The notes: generated from the letters alone by a model not told the origin. A DNA stretch of 54,217 nt from Myroides pelagicus (GCF_009711055.1 NZ_WMJY01000023.1:248-54464); one strand, 5' to 3'. Positions 1 to 8,107 are shown, counted from the stretch's first letter. Numbers and translations are program-made.

Positions 1-2
1 AC

Positions 3-122
3 ACGGTTTCCAAGCGCTTAGGACATCGTGAAATTAGAACAACTCAAATCTATGCTAAGATCATAGATAGTAAAATGAAAGAAGCCTCTGAGCTTATTCC
101 TGAGCTTAAATTTGGATTTTAA
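3..122 (+). CDS. int: Tyrosine recombinase (integrase), C-terminal end only
   Basis: The window opens inside this gene, so only the last 39 residues are seen. They contain LGHREIRTTQIYAKI: the LGH box that carries the second catalytic histidine of tyrosine recombinases, and the tyrosine (IYAKI) that forms the covalent bond to DNA. Site-specific recombinases of this kind integrate and excise Bacteroidota conjugative transposons from their attachment sites. The gene is followed by a strong hairpin. Its position at one end, with an excisionase-like gene nearby and tra/mob genes beyond, suggests it is the integrase of this element. The catalytic Arg and Lys lie outside the window, so activity cannot be judged. 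Confidence 0.9.
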   Translation, partial: TVSKRLGHREIRTTQIYAKIIDSKMKEASELIPELKFGF

Positions 123-155
123 ACTAAGGGGTTGATTACAGATTATAATTATGCT

Positions 156-196
156 AAAGCCAAGTGGTACTTGAAAGTACACTTGGCTTTGATTTT
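156..196 (+). terminator. Hairpin terminator after integrase
   Basis: AAAGCCAAGTGGTACTT (156-172) pairs with AAGTACACTTGGCTTT (175-190), with one bulged base and a 2-nt loop, followed by GATTTTA. It lies 33 bp after the integrase stop and fits a rho-independent terminator with a short T run. A degenerate copy of the same hairpin occurs at 1450-1483. Confidence 0.7.
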
Positions 197-435
197 ATCC
201 TACCTAGTGTTTAATTTCATAACGCTTTCCCCTTACAGAGAACAAAAAATCTTACTAAAAAGAGTAGAACTTTATCTTGAGCTCATTATTGAAATTTAGA
301 TAAATTAGGGGGTGATTTTATTACCACAATACTTATACTTTCTTTTTCTTAGCAGGCAAGGCAATTTAATAAAGTATTAAAAAAGGTCCCTAAATTGGAA
401 AATAATTTGTAAATCTGTATAAACCAATTTAAATT
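197..435. other. Intergenic, no gene seen
   Basis: This AT-rich stretch between the integrase terminator and the next gene has no open frame with coding character. It should hold the promoter of the 436-1365 gene group. No clear TTTG/TAnnTTTG pair was found by eye. Confidence 0.4.
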
Positions 436-636
436 ATGAAATTGAAACCTATAAAATCCGAACAAGATTACCAAGCTGCTTTACAAAGACTAGAATTGAT
501 TTTTGATGCACTTCCTGGAACGCAGGATAGTGATGAGCTGGAGAGTTTAGGAATATTAATTGAAAAATATGAAAAAGAACATTTTACTATAGATCTACCA
601 AATCCAATTGAAACAAGTAAATTTAGAATCAAGTAA
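436..636 (+). pseudogene. HigA-like antitoxin, N-terminal domain only (HTH lost)
   Basis: The 66 residues match the N-terminal part of HigA-type antitoxins: a LKPIKSEQDY start, the PGTQDSDELESLGILIEKYEKEH stretch and the PNPIETSKFRIK end. In full-length members PIEAIKFRM leads straight into a helix-turn-helix of about 60 residues. Here a stop codon follows FRIK, and the next bases do not encode an HTH in any frame I read. No HigB toxin gene lies beside it. It is either a decayed remnant or a solo N-terminal domain. The family assignment is from memory of the motif; the missing HTH is seen directly. Confidence 0.6.
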
Positions 637-673
637 ATGGCTACACACGAAATAAAACGTAAAAAATAACACT

Positions 674-1135
674 ATGATTAAATTACCCTATTTTGGAGCA
701 CTAGATCTAAATGAAGATTATTTTGAAGCTAGTTTTACAACAACAAAAGGACAAGACGTTTCTTTAAACATCGACTTTGAAGGAGACAAACCAACAACAT
801 CAGATTTACAACGTGTAGCAACTTTTTTGGAGAGCGTAGAAGAGCATATACAATCCATAAAAGATCAACTACTAACTAGTGCTTTTGCTGAGGAAGTAAT
901 GGAATACATCGATCATCATCGCAGTGAATTAGCTGATGAACCTCTAATTCAGTCAATTACTTCTTCTGAACAATTTGTTGATGCACTAAAAATATATGCT
1001 ATTAATATTTGCCCTACCTTAGAAAAACGCTTTATTTCTATTGACTTCTCTATTGATGAAGATTTAACTCAATATTTATTGGTTGTTGATTTAACACCTG
1101 ATCTTTCAATTCACTATATCACTATGGAAAGTTAA
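674..1135 (+). CDS. DUF2004-like small acidic cytosolic protein
   Basis: A 153-residue acidic protein without signal peptide or membrane segments. It opens with IKLPYFGALDLNEDYFEA, then an alternating strand region (GQDVSLNIDFEGD), a helical middle, and a C-terminal strand-rich part. The YFG-LDL start and the LNIDFEGD strand recall DUF2004 proteins, whose role is not established; similar proteins are often called immunity-like. It lies 37 bp after the HigA fragment and 11 bp before the zinc-ribbon gene in the same direction, so the three are probably cotranscribed. No catalytic motif is visible. Confidence 0.5.
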   Translation: MIKLPYFGALDLNEDYFEASFTTTKGQDVSLNIDFEGDKPTTSDLQRVATFLESVEEHIQSIKDQLLTSAFAEEVMEYIDHHRSELADEPLIQSITSSEQFVDALKIYAINICPTLEKRFISIDFSIDEDLTQYLLVVDLTPDLSIHYITMES

Positions 1136-1146
1136 ACTATCATATT

Positions 1147-1365
1147 ATGACTCCTTCTCTACCAATCAAACACTGTGATGAATGCAACAGTTTGTACTAC
1201 ACGCATACTTCAGCAATGGAGGGACTATGCCCTACTTGTGCCCACGTCTTGTACGGATATCCCAACTGTAACCATCTTTTCGAGGGTAAGCACTGTGTCC
1301 ATTGTTATTGGGATGGGAGCATGAGTTCCTATATTAATTCAATACTAGAAACAAGGAAAAGGTAA
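1147..1365 (+). CDS. Small zinc-ribbon protein
   Basis: A 72-residue protein with nine cysteines, including CDEC near the N-terminus, CPTC in the middle and CVHC near the C-terminus. These CxxC pairs predict one or two structural zinc sites. There is no signal peptide or membrane segment. It starts 11 bp after the preceding stop and is followed by a strong terminator, so it closes the small operon. It is more GC-rich and less AT-biased than its neighbours. A role in DNA, RNA or protein binding is possible, but nothing in the sequence fixes it. Confidence 0.55.
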   Translation: MTPSLPIKHCDECNSLYYTHTSAMEGLCPTCAHVLYGYPNCNHLFEGKHCVHCYWDGSMSSYINSILETRKR

Positions 1366-1387
1366 ACGAGGTGTTTACCTTTTTTAT
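1360..1387 (+). terminator. Rho-independent terminator
   Basis: AGGTAAAC (1360-1367) pairs with GTTTACCT (1373-1380) around a 5-nt loop and is followed directly by TTTTTATTTT. The left arm includes the last codon of the zinc-ribbon gene. It ends the 436-1365 operon. Confidence 0.85.
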
Positions 1388-1449
1388 TTTATACTAATGT
1401 AATTAGTGATAATTTGAAATTACGGAGATATCCTGAATTCTTTCCAAAC

Positions 1450-1483
1450 AAGCCAAGTACTACCTAAAAGTACACTTGACTTT
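1450..1483. repeat. Second, degenerate copy of the integrase hairpin
   Basis: AAGCCAAGTACT (1450-1461) and AGTACACTTGACTT (1469-1482) form an imperfect inverted repeat whose sequence closely follows the hairpin at 156-190. It lies about 50 bp upstream of the excisionase-like gene. It may be a duplicated terminator, or a protein-binding site near the element end. Confidence 0.5.
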
Positions 1484-1535
1484 AGTCGTTTATGATATAA
1501 TAGTAGTTTGCTTCCAAATCTAAAAACAATTGATT

Positions 1536-1829
1536 ATGGAACCTATTAAACTTATACTTGAAAAACTTGATTATCTAGAGCAACTTATTATCTCTAATAA
1601 TAAGGAAATACTATCTGTTGAAGAACTAGAGAAATATACTGGTTTTAAAAAATCATATATCTATCACTTGGTTCATTTTAGTAAGATCCCCTACTCTAAA
1701 CCTAATGGTAAATACTTATTCTTTGAAAAATCTGAAATTGATGAGTGGTTACTTAAAAACAAGTCTTTATCTGATGATCAACTTCAGGAAAAAGCTCGCG
1801 AATATGTCTTGAAAAAGAGGAATATTTAG
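1536..1829 (+). CDS. Excisionase-like helix-turn-helix protein
   Basis: A 97-residue protein with a short coiled N-terminus (LILEKLDYLEQLI), then a MerR/excisionase-type winged helix: LSVEELEKYTGFKKSYIYHLVHFSKIPYSKPNGKYLFFEKSEIDEWL. The final FxxSEIDEWL is the typical wing and helix of HTH_17 proteins. Such proteins beside an integrase usually act as recombination directionality factors or small regulators. I start it at ATG 1536; a TTG six bases earlier is in frame but less likely. A role in excision of this element is inferred from position and fold. Another HTH_17 protein lies in the topB block at 34.2 kb. Confidence 0.75.
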   Translation: MEPIKLILEKLDYLEQLIISNNKEILSVEELEKYTGFKKSYIYHLVHFSKIPYSKPNGKYLFFEKSEIDEWLLKNKSLSDDQLQEKAREYVLKKRNI

Positions 1830-1974
1830 GAGGTTTTTCTTGAATTAAAATGTCGGCGCAAAAAGTTATGGTCCTTTATTGGTGAAGGATAAAGGAGAAT
1901 GTAGTACACTTGAAATTTACATTTGAAAAAAATGTTAGCGTAAAATTATAAAAAGTAGAATAATGTAAACATAA

Positions 1975-2004
1975 AAAACCGATAGCATAAGCTATCGGTT
2001 TTCA
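1975..2004. terminator. Bidirectional terminator hairpin
   Basis: AAAACCGATAGC (1975-1986) pairs perfectly with GCTATCGGTTTT (1991-2002) around a 4-nt loop. A runs on one side and T runs on the other allow termination in both directions. It separates the rightward excisionase gene from the leftward mrr region. Confidence 0.8.
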
Positions 2005-2149
2005 AGTATCTTAAAGAGGGATTTACCCCCTACTCCGTAAGTCTTATAAATAGCGACTTTCAGGCCTTGTTTTTTTGTGTGCCATGAATTAGATCAGCTT
2101 TTAAGTCGAAGATTTTTAATATATTAATACTATTTCAAATATAAAAAGT

Positions 2150-2734
2150 TTATCTATTATCATCTTCAAAACTATCCCAAAAATCAGCATCTAACTTTTT
2201 AATTTCAATAGTTTGTTCTACTTGCATACCAAGTCCATACTCATAAATATACTCTGCCAAATCCTTTCCGTCAATCAAAACAACTGTAGTAGATCCATTT
2301 AAACTCTTTACATAATCCTTCGCTCCTTGTGTAAAATAAGATGTCGTGATAAATACCCCTTTATTAGATTGAGCTACAGCTAATGCACCTACAAAACCTT
2401 GTATATCTTGTCTCCCTACCGATAACTTAGAGTTGAACCTTTTAGCTTGAATGTGAATACGACCAAAACCAAGCACATCTTCCTTTATAACACCATCTAT
2501 ACCTCCATCGTTAGAAATCTGCGTTACCAATCCTGAATCTTTAACTTCACCACCATATCCCATTTTTTGCAATAACATCACAACTAATCGTTCAAAAGAT
2601 GCTGGACTCTTACTAAGAATACTTTCAATAATCTCATCATAAACAGCATTTTTAATATTTGTAAAAGAGGCATACAACTTTTCAGAAGGTGTAGCATCTT
2701 CTTGTATTCTCGAAATTCGAAAATCATTTATCAA
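2150..2734 (-). CDS. mrr: Mrr restriction endonuclease, catalytic part (second half of a split gene)
   Basis: This frame encodes the Mrr catalytic (PD-(D/E)xK) domain: ATPSEKLYASF, SFERLVVMLLQKMGYGG, then GGIDGVIKEDVLGFGRIHIQAKRF, which supplies the catalytic Asp and the QAK lysine, and finally GVFITTSYFTQGAKDYV. Mrr enzymes are type IV restriction enzymes that cut modified foreign DNA. The only start here is TTG at 2734, overlapping the stop of the upstream frame by 4 bp. The frame is open further upstream and reads KNSGEEL into this sequence, so it is really the continuation of the gene at 2731-3081, displaced by one base at an A7 run. Confidence 0.8.
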   Translation of the reverse strand: MINDFRISRIQEDATPSEKLYASFTNIKNAVYDEIIESILSKSPASFERLVVMLLQKMGYGGEVKDSGLVTQISNDGGIDGVIKEDVLGFGRIHIQAKRFNSKLSVGRQDIQGFVGALAVAQSNKGVFITTSYFTQGAKDYVKSLNGSTTVVLIDGKDLAEYIYEYGLGMQVEQTIEIKKLDADFWDSFEDDNR

Positions 2735-3081
2735 CTCCTCTCCAGAGTTTTTTTCTTTTCCCTCTTAGACATTTTATCATCTATATAATAATTTATCTTT
2801 TCAGGTGTCTTTAAAAGTTCTTTAGCCTTCGTATTAATAACATAAACTCCACGGCTGGGTTTATCTAATAAACCAGCCATATTCATATAGCTTAATGCCC
2901 ACGAGATACGATCATAAAAAACATGCCCATTACCTGATGGATACATTTCATTAATCTCTTCATCTGTTAATTTAAACCTCTCTGCTAAAGGCTTTTGAAA
3001 CTGTTTTAATTTATACTGTTGACCATCACTTAAAATTTCAAGTATTGGTACTCTTAGTTCATCATGTTTAGGTATAGCCAT
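2731..3081 (-). CDS. mrr: Mrr N-terminal winged-helix domain (first half of a split gene)
   Basis: The 116 residues form the Mrr_N winged-helix DNA-binding domain: MAIPKHDELRVPILEILSDGQ, FKLTDEEINEMYPSGNGHVFYDRISWALSYMNMAGLLDKPSRGVYVINTKAKELL. The frame then runs into SKREKKKTLERS and stops, while the catalytic domain continues one base back. The shift point is an A7 run (minus strand GAAAAGAAAAAAACTC). One extra A would fuse both frames into a normal Mrr of about 310 residues. It follows the two-gene unit 3173-5505 by 91 bp on the same strand and may share its promoter. It may be a pseudogene, a sequencing error or a slippage-controlled gene. Confidence 0.8.
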   Translation of the reverse strand: MAIPKHDELRVPILEILSDGQQYKLKQFQKPLAERFKLTDEEINEMYPSGNGHVFYDRISWALSYMNMAGLLDKPSRGVYVINTKAKELLKTPEKINYYIDDKMSKREKKKTLERS

Positions 3082-3172
3082 TTCATTCTATTTACAAAAC
3101 TAATTAGTAAAGATAACTTAGGTTTATAAGATAACAAATAAAAAAACACCCAATCATACAGCACTATTTTAT

Positions 3173-4192
3173 TCATTTTATCTCTTTAAGAATCCTAAGT
3201 AAATCTTCTTTCACTGAATATCCTTTAATATGAGCACTTAAAAATCCTAATTTACAGGAAACACTATTTACATCTAATCTCCAGTTAGTTGAGAATAAAA
3301 CTTTTTGAATTATTTGTACCAGCTTATTTACGCTATTAGTTTCATTTCTATCAGATAAATCTTGAGCTGAAAACTCTACAGTTAAATATCTACCAACTTG
3401 AGGTTTTTCAAATTGAATTTTAGTGAATTTTGCTTTTTCAAGTTCTTCAGATAATACCTTTTCTATTTGTGCTATATTTAATTGTTTCAATTTATTGACA
3501 TCAATTTCGCTATCTAAATCAAGACTAATACTTAAATTAGTTATTGCCTCTAAATCTTCATAAAAAGTATTTGACCCTATAAAATCTGCACAATATTTTT
3601 TTCGTTCATCTTCATTGATAGGTAATATCTTTGTGCCAGAACGATTTATTTCTATAGTTTCAACCTTATCACATTGTTCACAGGTATCAATTAAAGTCAA
3701 CTTACCATTTGTTTCTTTTTGAGTACTATTAAGCTTCCCTCCACAATAGCTACATAGATGTTTGGCAACATAGAACTCTCTACCATCAGCATATACTGCT
3801 TTTTTAGGTAGATGTTTATCATTACATGAAAAAACAAATATTATCTCTGAATCATTTTCTACAAAATCAAACATATCAAATTTCATCTGTTCAAGGCAAG
3901 TATTACATCTTACATTTTTAGGTATAGATACTGATTGAATTAATCTATCCTTTTTTTCATCTTCATAAATACGGGACTGTATAAGTTTCTCTCTTTGCCT
4001 CGCAAAATGAACAGCTGTATCTTGATACTGCATTTGAAGCTTAAAATAATCAGAATCATGCTCTGAATTCTGATTAGTTTTTATTTTTTTGTAAACTTTC
4101 TCAATTTGCAACTCTAACTCTTTAAGCTCTTCTATTGTATGTCTATCATATTGATCATTATAAAACTGATCAGGTTTTCTAAATTTTTCCAT
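3173..4192 (-). CDS. Unknown protein with coiled-coil N-terminus and CxxC zinc clusters
   Basis: I do not recognise a named family. The 339 residues begin with a long charged helix (about 15-85, IEELKELELQIEKVYKKIKTN...), followed by a cysteine region (about 105-185) with CNTC, CSYC and CEQC pairs that should bind zinc. The C-terminal third is mixed alpha/beta (KFTKIQFEKPQVGRYLTVEFSAQDL). There is no signal peptide or membrane segment. It lies 32 bp downstream of the 426-residue gene and 91 bp upstream of mrr on the same strand. An operon next to a type IV restriction gene suggests a defence role, but that is only context. Confidence 0.5.
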   Translation of the reverse strand: MEKFRKPDQFYNDQYDRHTIEELKELELQIEKVYKKIKTNQNSEHDSDYFKLQMQYQDTAVHFARQREKLIQSRIYEDEKKDRLIQSVSIPKNVRCNTCLEQMKFDMFDFVENDSEIIFVFSCNDKHLPKKAVYADGREFYVAKHLCSYCGGKLNSTQKETNGKLTLIDTCEQCDKVETIEINRSGTKILPINEDERKKYCADFIGSNTFYEDLEAITNLSISLDLDSEIDVNKLKQLNIAQIEKVLSEELEKAKFTKIQFEKPQVGRYLTVEFSAQDLSDRNETNSVNKLVQIIQKVLFSTNWRLDVNSVSCKLGFLSAHIKGYSVKEDLLRILKEIK

Positions 4193-4224
4193 ACTCAGAT
4201 TTCCCTCTTTTATCTGATTATAAT

Positions 4225-5505
4225 CTATTTAATAGTATTATTACCATATAAAAGCACGTTTGATATTAGATATCTAAGTTTAAACTTAAGGTCAAAATCC
4301 ATGTCTAACATTTCTGCCTTCCCACACATTTCAAGTAAATTTTGAAGATTAGTAATCTGTTGATCTTTTTTCCTTTCAAACAGCCCTTGTAGTTGTGTTA
4401 GCCCCTTAAACATACCTTTTGTATTACAAACTTTTTCAGCGATTTTTTGTCTGAGTTCATCTGGATGCTGAGCATCATTATAAAATTTAAAATCTTTTTC
4501 TACTTGTTTTAAATAATCAAATAAATCTGATATTGATTCAAATAACTCTAACAATGTATCTTGATTTATGGTATGGTTTGCAGTTGTTTTATTTTCAATT
4601 TTGTTATTGTCCTTATCTTTTTTAGGGAACAAGTATATCTTATTGTTATCCTCGTTATTTTCAGGATAAAACTCTATACTTGTATGTACTCCTAAGGAAG
4701 CATTTCCTGTATCTTCATTTCTAATTGAAATAGAAGGTCTAAAATAACCAACATCTTTTATTGATACCTTTTTATCCAAAGAAATAATCATATCTATTTT
4801 TGATTCTCTTAACGAGATAGATGAAATAGTAAAATTAACCTCCTCTCTCAAATGAATTTTATTCAATTCAAGCATTGATAAAACAAAAGATTCAGCAATC
4901 CCATATTCCTTATATTGCTTACTATTTATACTTTTGACATAGTATAGATCTTTATTTTTCAATACTCTAAATATCTTGGGTTTAACATCTTTTGGATACT
5001 TATCAAAGTGTCTTTTCCAAGAAATATTCAAATCATCTAATAATTGACTTTTATTTAAGTTCTTAGATTTATTTAAAGACTTTACATATTGTGATAAACT
5101 TCGAGCTTTATAAAACAAATCAAGTGAATCATAAATAGCTACCGCCTCAAGGTTCTCTATCATTTCTCCTGTATTTTCATCAATACAAGCTTCTTTGATA
5201 TTAAAATAATAGTCGTACTTCTTCTCTTCTGGATTCTCTTTCAAAAAAGTATCAACTTTATTCTCAGGTACAGTTAATCTCAACAACTCAAATCTATCGA
5301 CATAGCTCTTGATTTGATTATATACTATATCAGCCTTATCAATATTGATCAGGATATTCTTATCTAAGTCATATTTATTGATAATTAATTCTTTTAGTTC
5401 TGTATCCTTAATTAAATCTAAGAGATCATCACTGAAAATATCATTTTTTGAATCTACATTATACAAGTAATCTGTTTTTGTTTTAAAATAGACATAATTT
5501 GACAT
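4225..5505 (-). CDS. Unknown 426-residue cytosolic protein, first gene of a putative defence operon
   Basis: No family is recognised. The protein has no signal peptide or membrane segments. The N-terminal half is rich in Asp, Lys and Asn (DLLDLIKDTELKELI...). A middle region around residues 230-290 has alternating strands (NFTISSISLRESKIDMIISL, GYFRPSISIRNEDTGNASLGVHTSIEF), and the C-terminal 110 residues are helical (TLLELFESISDLFDYLKQVEKDF). The IRNEDTGNASLGV strand faintly recalls DUF932-like proteins, too weakly to call. It starts about 150 bp from the tra operon terminator and leads the run of genes towards mrr. Confidence 0.5.
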   Translation of the reverse strand: MSNYVYFKTKTDYLYNVDSKNDIFSDDLLDLIKDTELKELIINKYDLDKNILINIDKADIVYNQIKSYVDRFELLRLTVPENKVDTFLKENPEEKKYDYYFNIKEACIDENTGEMIENLEAVAIYDSLDLFYKARSLSQYVKSLNKSKNLNKSQLLDDLNISWKRHFDKYPKDVKPKIFRVLKNKDLYYVKSINSKQYKEYGIAESFVLSMLELNKIHLREEVNFTISSISLRESKIDMIISLDKKVSIKDVGYFRPSISIRNEDTGNASLGVHTSIEFYPENNEDNNKIYLFPKKDKDNNKIENKTTANHTINQDTLLELFESISDLFDYLKQVEKDFKFYNDAQHPDELRQKIAEKVCNTKGMFKGLTQLQGLFERKKDQQITNLQNLLEMCGKAEMLDMDFDLKFKLRYLISNVLLYGNNTIK

Positions 5506-5592
5506 AACAAATAGGTTTTTAGAAGGTTAACTTCAAATATATCCAATTATTCCTTTTAAAACTCAAATACACATATGAACTTATTAAACTTA

Positions 5593-5634
5593 AAACAAAG
5601 GCATCTAATCAAAACTTAACGATTGATAGACGCC
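5593..5634 (-). terminator. Terminator of the tra operon
   Basis: On the minus strand GGCGTCTATCAA pairs with TTGATTAGATGCC (with one bulge), followed by TTTGTTTTAAG. The hairpin spans 5600-5634 and lies 22 bp after the traN stop. It closes the transfer operon and isolates it from the 4225-5505 gene read in the same direction. Confidence 0.75.
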
Positions 5635-5656
5635 CTTCATTTTTATTATTAAAAAC

Positions 5657-6529
5657 TTAAAATTTAATTTTATTCACCATCAATACATTCTGAATTTTAT
5701 TTTTTTTAACAGCTAGTTTTTGTTTTCTAATTCCATTCTTTTCATTGATTTCAATTAAAAGCGTTTGCTTATCAGAGAAAGTAAACTGATCCAACATAAA
5801 AACATTGTCTTGTTTACTTTGGCTATTGATCGTTTGAAAATCTCTATAACTTCTAATCGGTTTTAAACTGACTTCGTGAATTGTAGTTCGTTTTGTAGTT
5901 CTTCTATCTTTAATTTTAAAACTAACGTAGTCAACCTCGTATGGTAAATTGCTTTTGTTGTTAATAGAAAGATGAAAGTAAAGTTTACCATCTTGGGTAT
6001 AGATACTTTTTAACCTTGCTTCTACTCCATAATTTTTACTTTTGATATTTAGCTCCTTCTTATTCTTTTTAATAATAGCTTTCATAAAAAGATCTGCTAA
6101 ACTTGCACTGGTAGTACCTAAATCTTTAAACAGAACTTCACTTTTTTGTTTACTATTCTGTTTTTCAAATTTGGTTAAGTCATAACTCAATTGTATTGGT
6201 TGCTCTTTGTAGATAACATTAAAGCTATAGTATTTACCATCGTTTGTAATTACAGTAAAGTTTGTAGGTTTAATATCTTCTTTTACACTTTTTAAACGAA
6301 GTACATTAGAGGTAGCCTCTACTTTGTTGGCGATTATTTCGCTACTTCCTAAGTCTACATATTCAATGCTACTTGGAAACAGAATATGCGTTGTTTTGTT
6401 TTGGGTAAGCTCTATCTCATATGGTGTTACCTCAGCATTAGATAGATTGATAGACTCTTTGTTCTCTTGAGCGTTTACTGTATTTACTGCTAATAAACAC
6501 AGTAGCATATATTTTATAATTGTTTTCAT
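5657..6529 (-). CDS. traN: TraN, conjugative transposon outer-membrane-associated protein (DUF4138)
   Basis: A 290-residue protein with a cleavable signal peptide (MKTIIKYMLLCLLAVNTVNAQ). It continues with the TraN hallmark region: NKTTHILFPSSIEYVDLGSSEIIANKV, then VLRLKSVKEDIKPTNFTVITNDGKYYSFNVIYKEQP. TraN proteins are thought to be part of the envelope-spanning mating channel, in a VirB9-like role. Here it is the last tra gene, 35 bp after traM and 22 bp before a terminator. CTnDOT has traO, traP and traQ after traN; none is present here. Confidence 0.92.
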   Translation of the reverse strand: MKTIIKYMLLCLLAVNTVNAQENKESINLSNAEVTPYEIELTQNKTTHILFPSSIEYVDLGSSEIIANKVEATSNVLRLKSVKEDIKPTNFTVITNDGKYYSFNVIYKEQPIQLSYDLTKFEKQNSKQKSEVLFKDLGTTSASLADLFMKAIIKKNKKELNIKSKNYGVEARLKSIYTQDGKLYFHLSINNKSNLPYEVDYVSFKIKDRRTTKRTTIHEVSLKPIRSYRDFQTINSQSKQDNVFMLDQFTFSDKQTLLIEINEKNGIRKQKLAVKKNKIQNVLMVNKIKF

Positions 6530-6564
6530 AATGATTTCTTTTTATGTTTTTATTTGATTAGTTA

Positions 6565-7848
6565 TTATTCTTTGGGAACAAGAAACAGTTCTTGTCCTTG
6601 TTTTAATGTTACTCTCTGGGCTTTTACTTTCTTTGAAAAGTATCCTGACACCCCTTGGATGAGTCCTTTGGTTAGGTCTCCCGCTATTTGATCTGATGCA
6701 GATTTACTCATTGATATCCTCGTTCCTGCTGTTTGTCCCATATTGGCAATGATTTCTTTTGAGGCGCTTATTTCTTGAAGATCTAATACCTCAAGTCCTT
6801 TTTGTCCATAGTTATCATAACCAATAAGTTCTGTATCAATGATATTATCGTCGATCTTAATAGAGTTTACACTTAGCTCTAATCGTCCACTGCTTACTTT
6901 GACTTTAGCAATGAGCGTACTTGCTTCAGGTAATAGAGCTCCATCAATTACAATGCTTTCTAAGAGTTTTAGTTTAATGTAACCTTCGTTTATAATAACC
7001 TGATCTTCTTTGATACTGACTCTTATACTGTTTTTGTGAGTTTGCGTTTTAGGTTCTCCTTCGGCGGTATAAAAGGTTGGATTATTTTCAAGATTAACAG
7101 GTAAAAAATCCAGTAAACTTGTTGGTTTTACAAGTGAAGAGACAATCTCTTTACCAGTTCTATCAACCACCGTTATAGCTTGTTTTTTACTTGAAATTGT
7201 TTTAATGTTTGTAGTCTGATTAGTTGGTGGTAATTCAGCTTGGTTTTGACCACCTGGCAAATACTTTGCTGCCATCTGAAAAGACTTTTCCATAAGCTCT
7301 AATTGGCTATCAATTGTAATAGGCGTTGGAGTATCTTTTTCTTCTAATTGCTTTTCTAACTCTTCGATCTGCTTTTTAAGCTTATCAGTTTCTTGATTTT
7401 CTGTATTATCATAAAAACTACTCAATACATCTTGGCTTTGCTTATAGTTTTGATAAGACTGCTCATAGGGCGTGTAAGTTGATTCTACATTATAATCTTT
7501 GTGATTATAAGTATTAATTGACTCGTCTTGCGACTCATTCCAATAATCTGCTAAGGAATGCATCTGGTTTTTATTTTCTTGTTGCTTCTGCTCCCATAGT
7601 TCTTTTTCATAGGCTTTGGCCTTGTCTGTGGGCATCCCTTGTGTTATCGCCTCAGGAACCGAATCATTGTGAATGATAAGCTCTTTGTCTTCTGGTTTAA
7701 ACAAAAGGTACATAGCCCCTAAAAACACAATACCCATTAAAGTAAAGACGATATGCTTTTTGTATTTTTCAATGATACCTTGGAATACCTTATTTTCTTT
7801 GGGTACTTTCTCTATTTGGTGGGTTTTATCTATTTGATTGTGATTCAT
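6565..7848 (-). CDS. traM: TraM, conjugative transposon channel protein
   Basis: A 427-residue protein with one membrane segment near residues 32-50 (HIVFTLMGIVFLGAMYLLF) and a long periplasmic region. A coiled-coil Glu/Lys stretch (KLKKQIEELEKQLEEKD) precedes a C-terminal domain (about 225-427) with SIRVSIKEDQVIINEGYIKLKLLESIVIDGALLPEASTLIAKVKVSSGRLEL. This fits a VirB10-like scaffold linking inner and outer membrane in the mating pore. It overlaps traL by 23 bp, indicating translational coupling. CTn TraM proteins are of similar size and layout. Confidence 0.92.
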   Translation of the reverse strand: MNHNQIDKTHQIEKVPKENKVFQGIIEKYKKHIVFTLMGIVFLGAMYLLFKPEDKELIIHNDSVPEAITQGMPTDKAKAYEKELWEQKQQENKNQMHSLADYWNESQDESINTYNHKDYNVESTYTPYEQSYQNYKQSQDVLSSFYDNTENQETDKLKKQIEELEKQLEEKDTPTPITIDSQLELMEKSFQMAAKYLPGGQNQAELPPTNQTTNIKTISSKKQAITVVDRTGKEIVSSLVKPTSLLDFLPVNLENNPTFYTAEGEPKTQTHKNSIRVSIKEDQVIINEGYIKLKLLESIVIDGALLPEASTLIAKVKVSSGRLELSVNSIKIDDNIIDTELIGYDNYGQKGLEVLDLQEISASKEIIANMGQTAGTRISMSKSASDQIAGDLTKGLIQGVSGYFSKKVKAQRVTLKQGQELFLVPKE

Positions 7849-8107
7849 AATTAATGGTTTTAATATTTGATTTTGATTCTACCTTTTGCTTTTCAAGCAA
7901 ATACTTTACAGGTCTGATATTGTTTTGTTTCTCTTGATTGTTTAGACTGTTTCTTATAAAGCTTGTCTTTATAATCAAAAGGCAAACAAGGCTGTAAAGT
8001 GTATATACAGCAAGTAATAAAACTCGTTGTCTTTTTATTGAGAAGCTATTCCAATAGGTCTGTAGCCTACTGGAATAGCTATGTCTTAAAAGTTGTAATT
8101 TATTCAT
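7826..8107 (-). CDS. traL: TraL, small conjugative transposon membrane protein
   Basis: A 93-residue protein with one central membrane segment (about 29-46, LLLAVYTLYSLVCLLII), a basic N-terminus and a hydrophilic tail. Size, topology and position between traK and traM fit TraL (DUF3989-type) of the CTn transfer operon. It starts 11 bp after traK and overlaps the start of traM by 23 bp. The sequence itself is poorly conserved in this family, so the name rests mainly on position. Its exact role in the channel is unknown. Confidence 0.8.
   Translation of the reverse strand: MNKLQLLRHSYSSRLQTYWNSFSIKRQRVLLLAVYTLYSLVCLLIIKTSFIRNSLNNQEKQNNIRPVKYLLEKQKVESKSNIKTINYESQSNR

Noticed and set aside
2005..2149. 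Attachment site in the gap before mrr
   Set aside because: No direct repeat partner or tRNA end is visible in the window; the true ends of the element appear to lie outside or cannot be placed.
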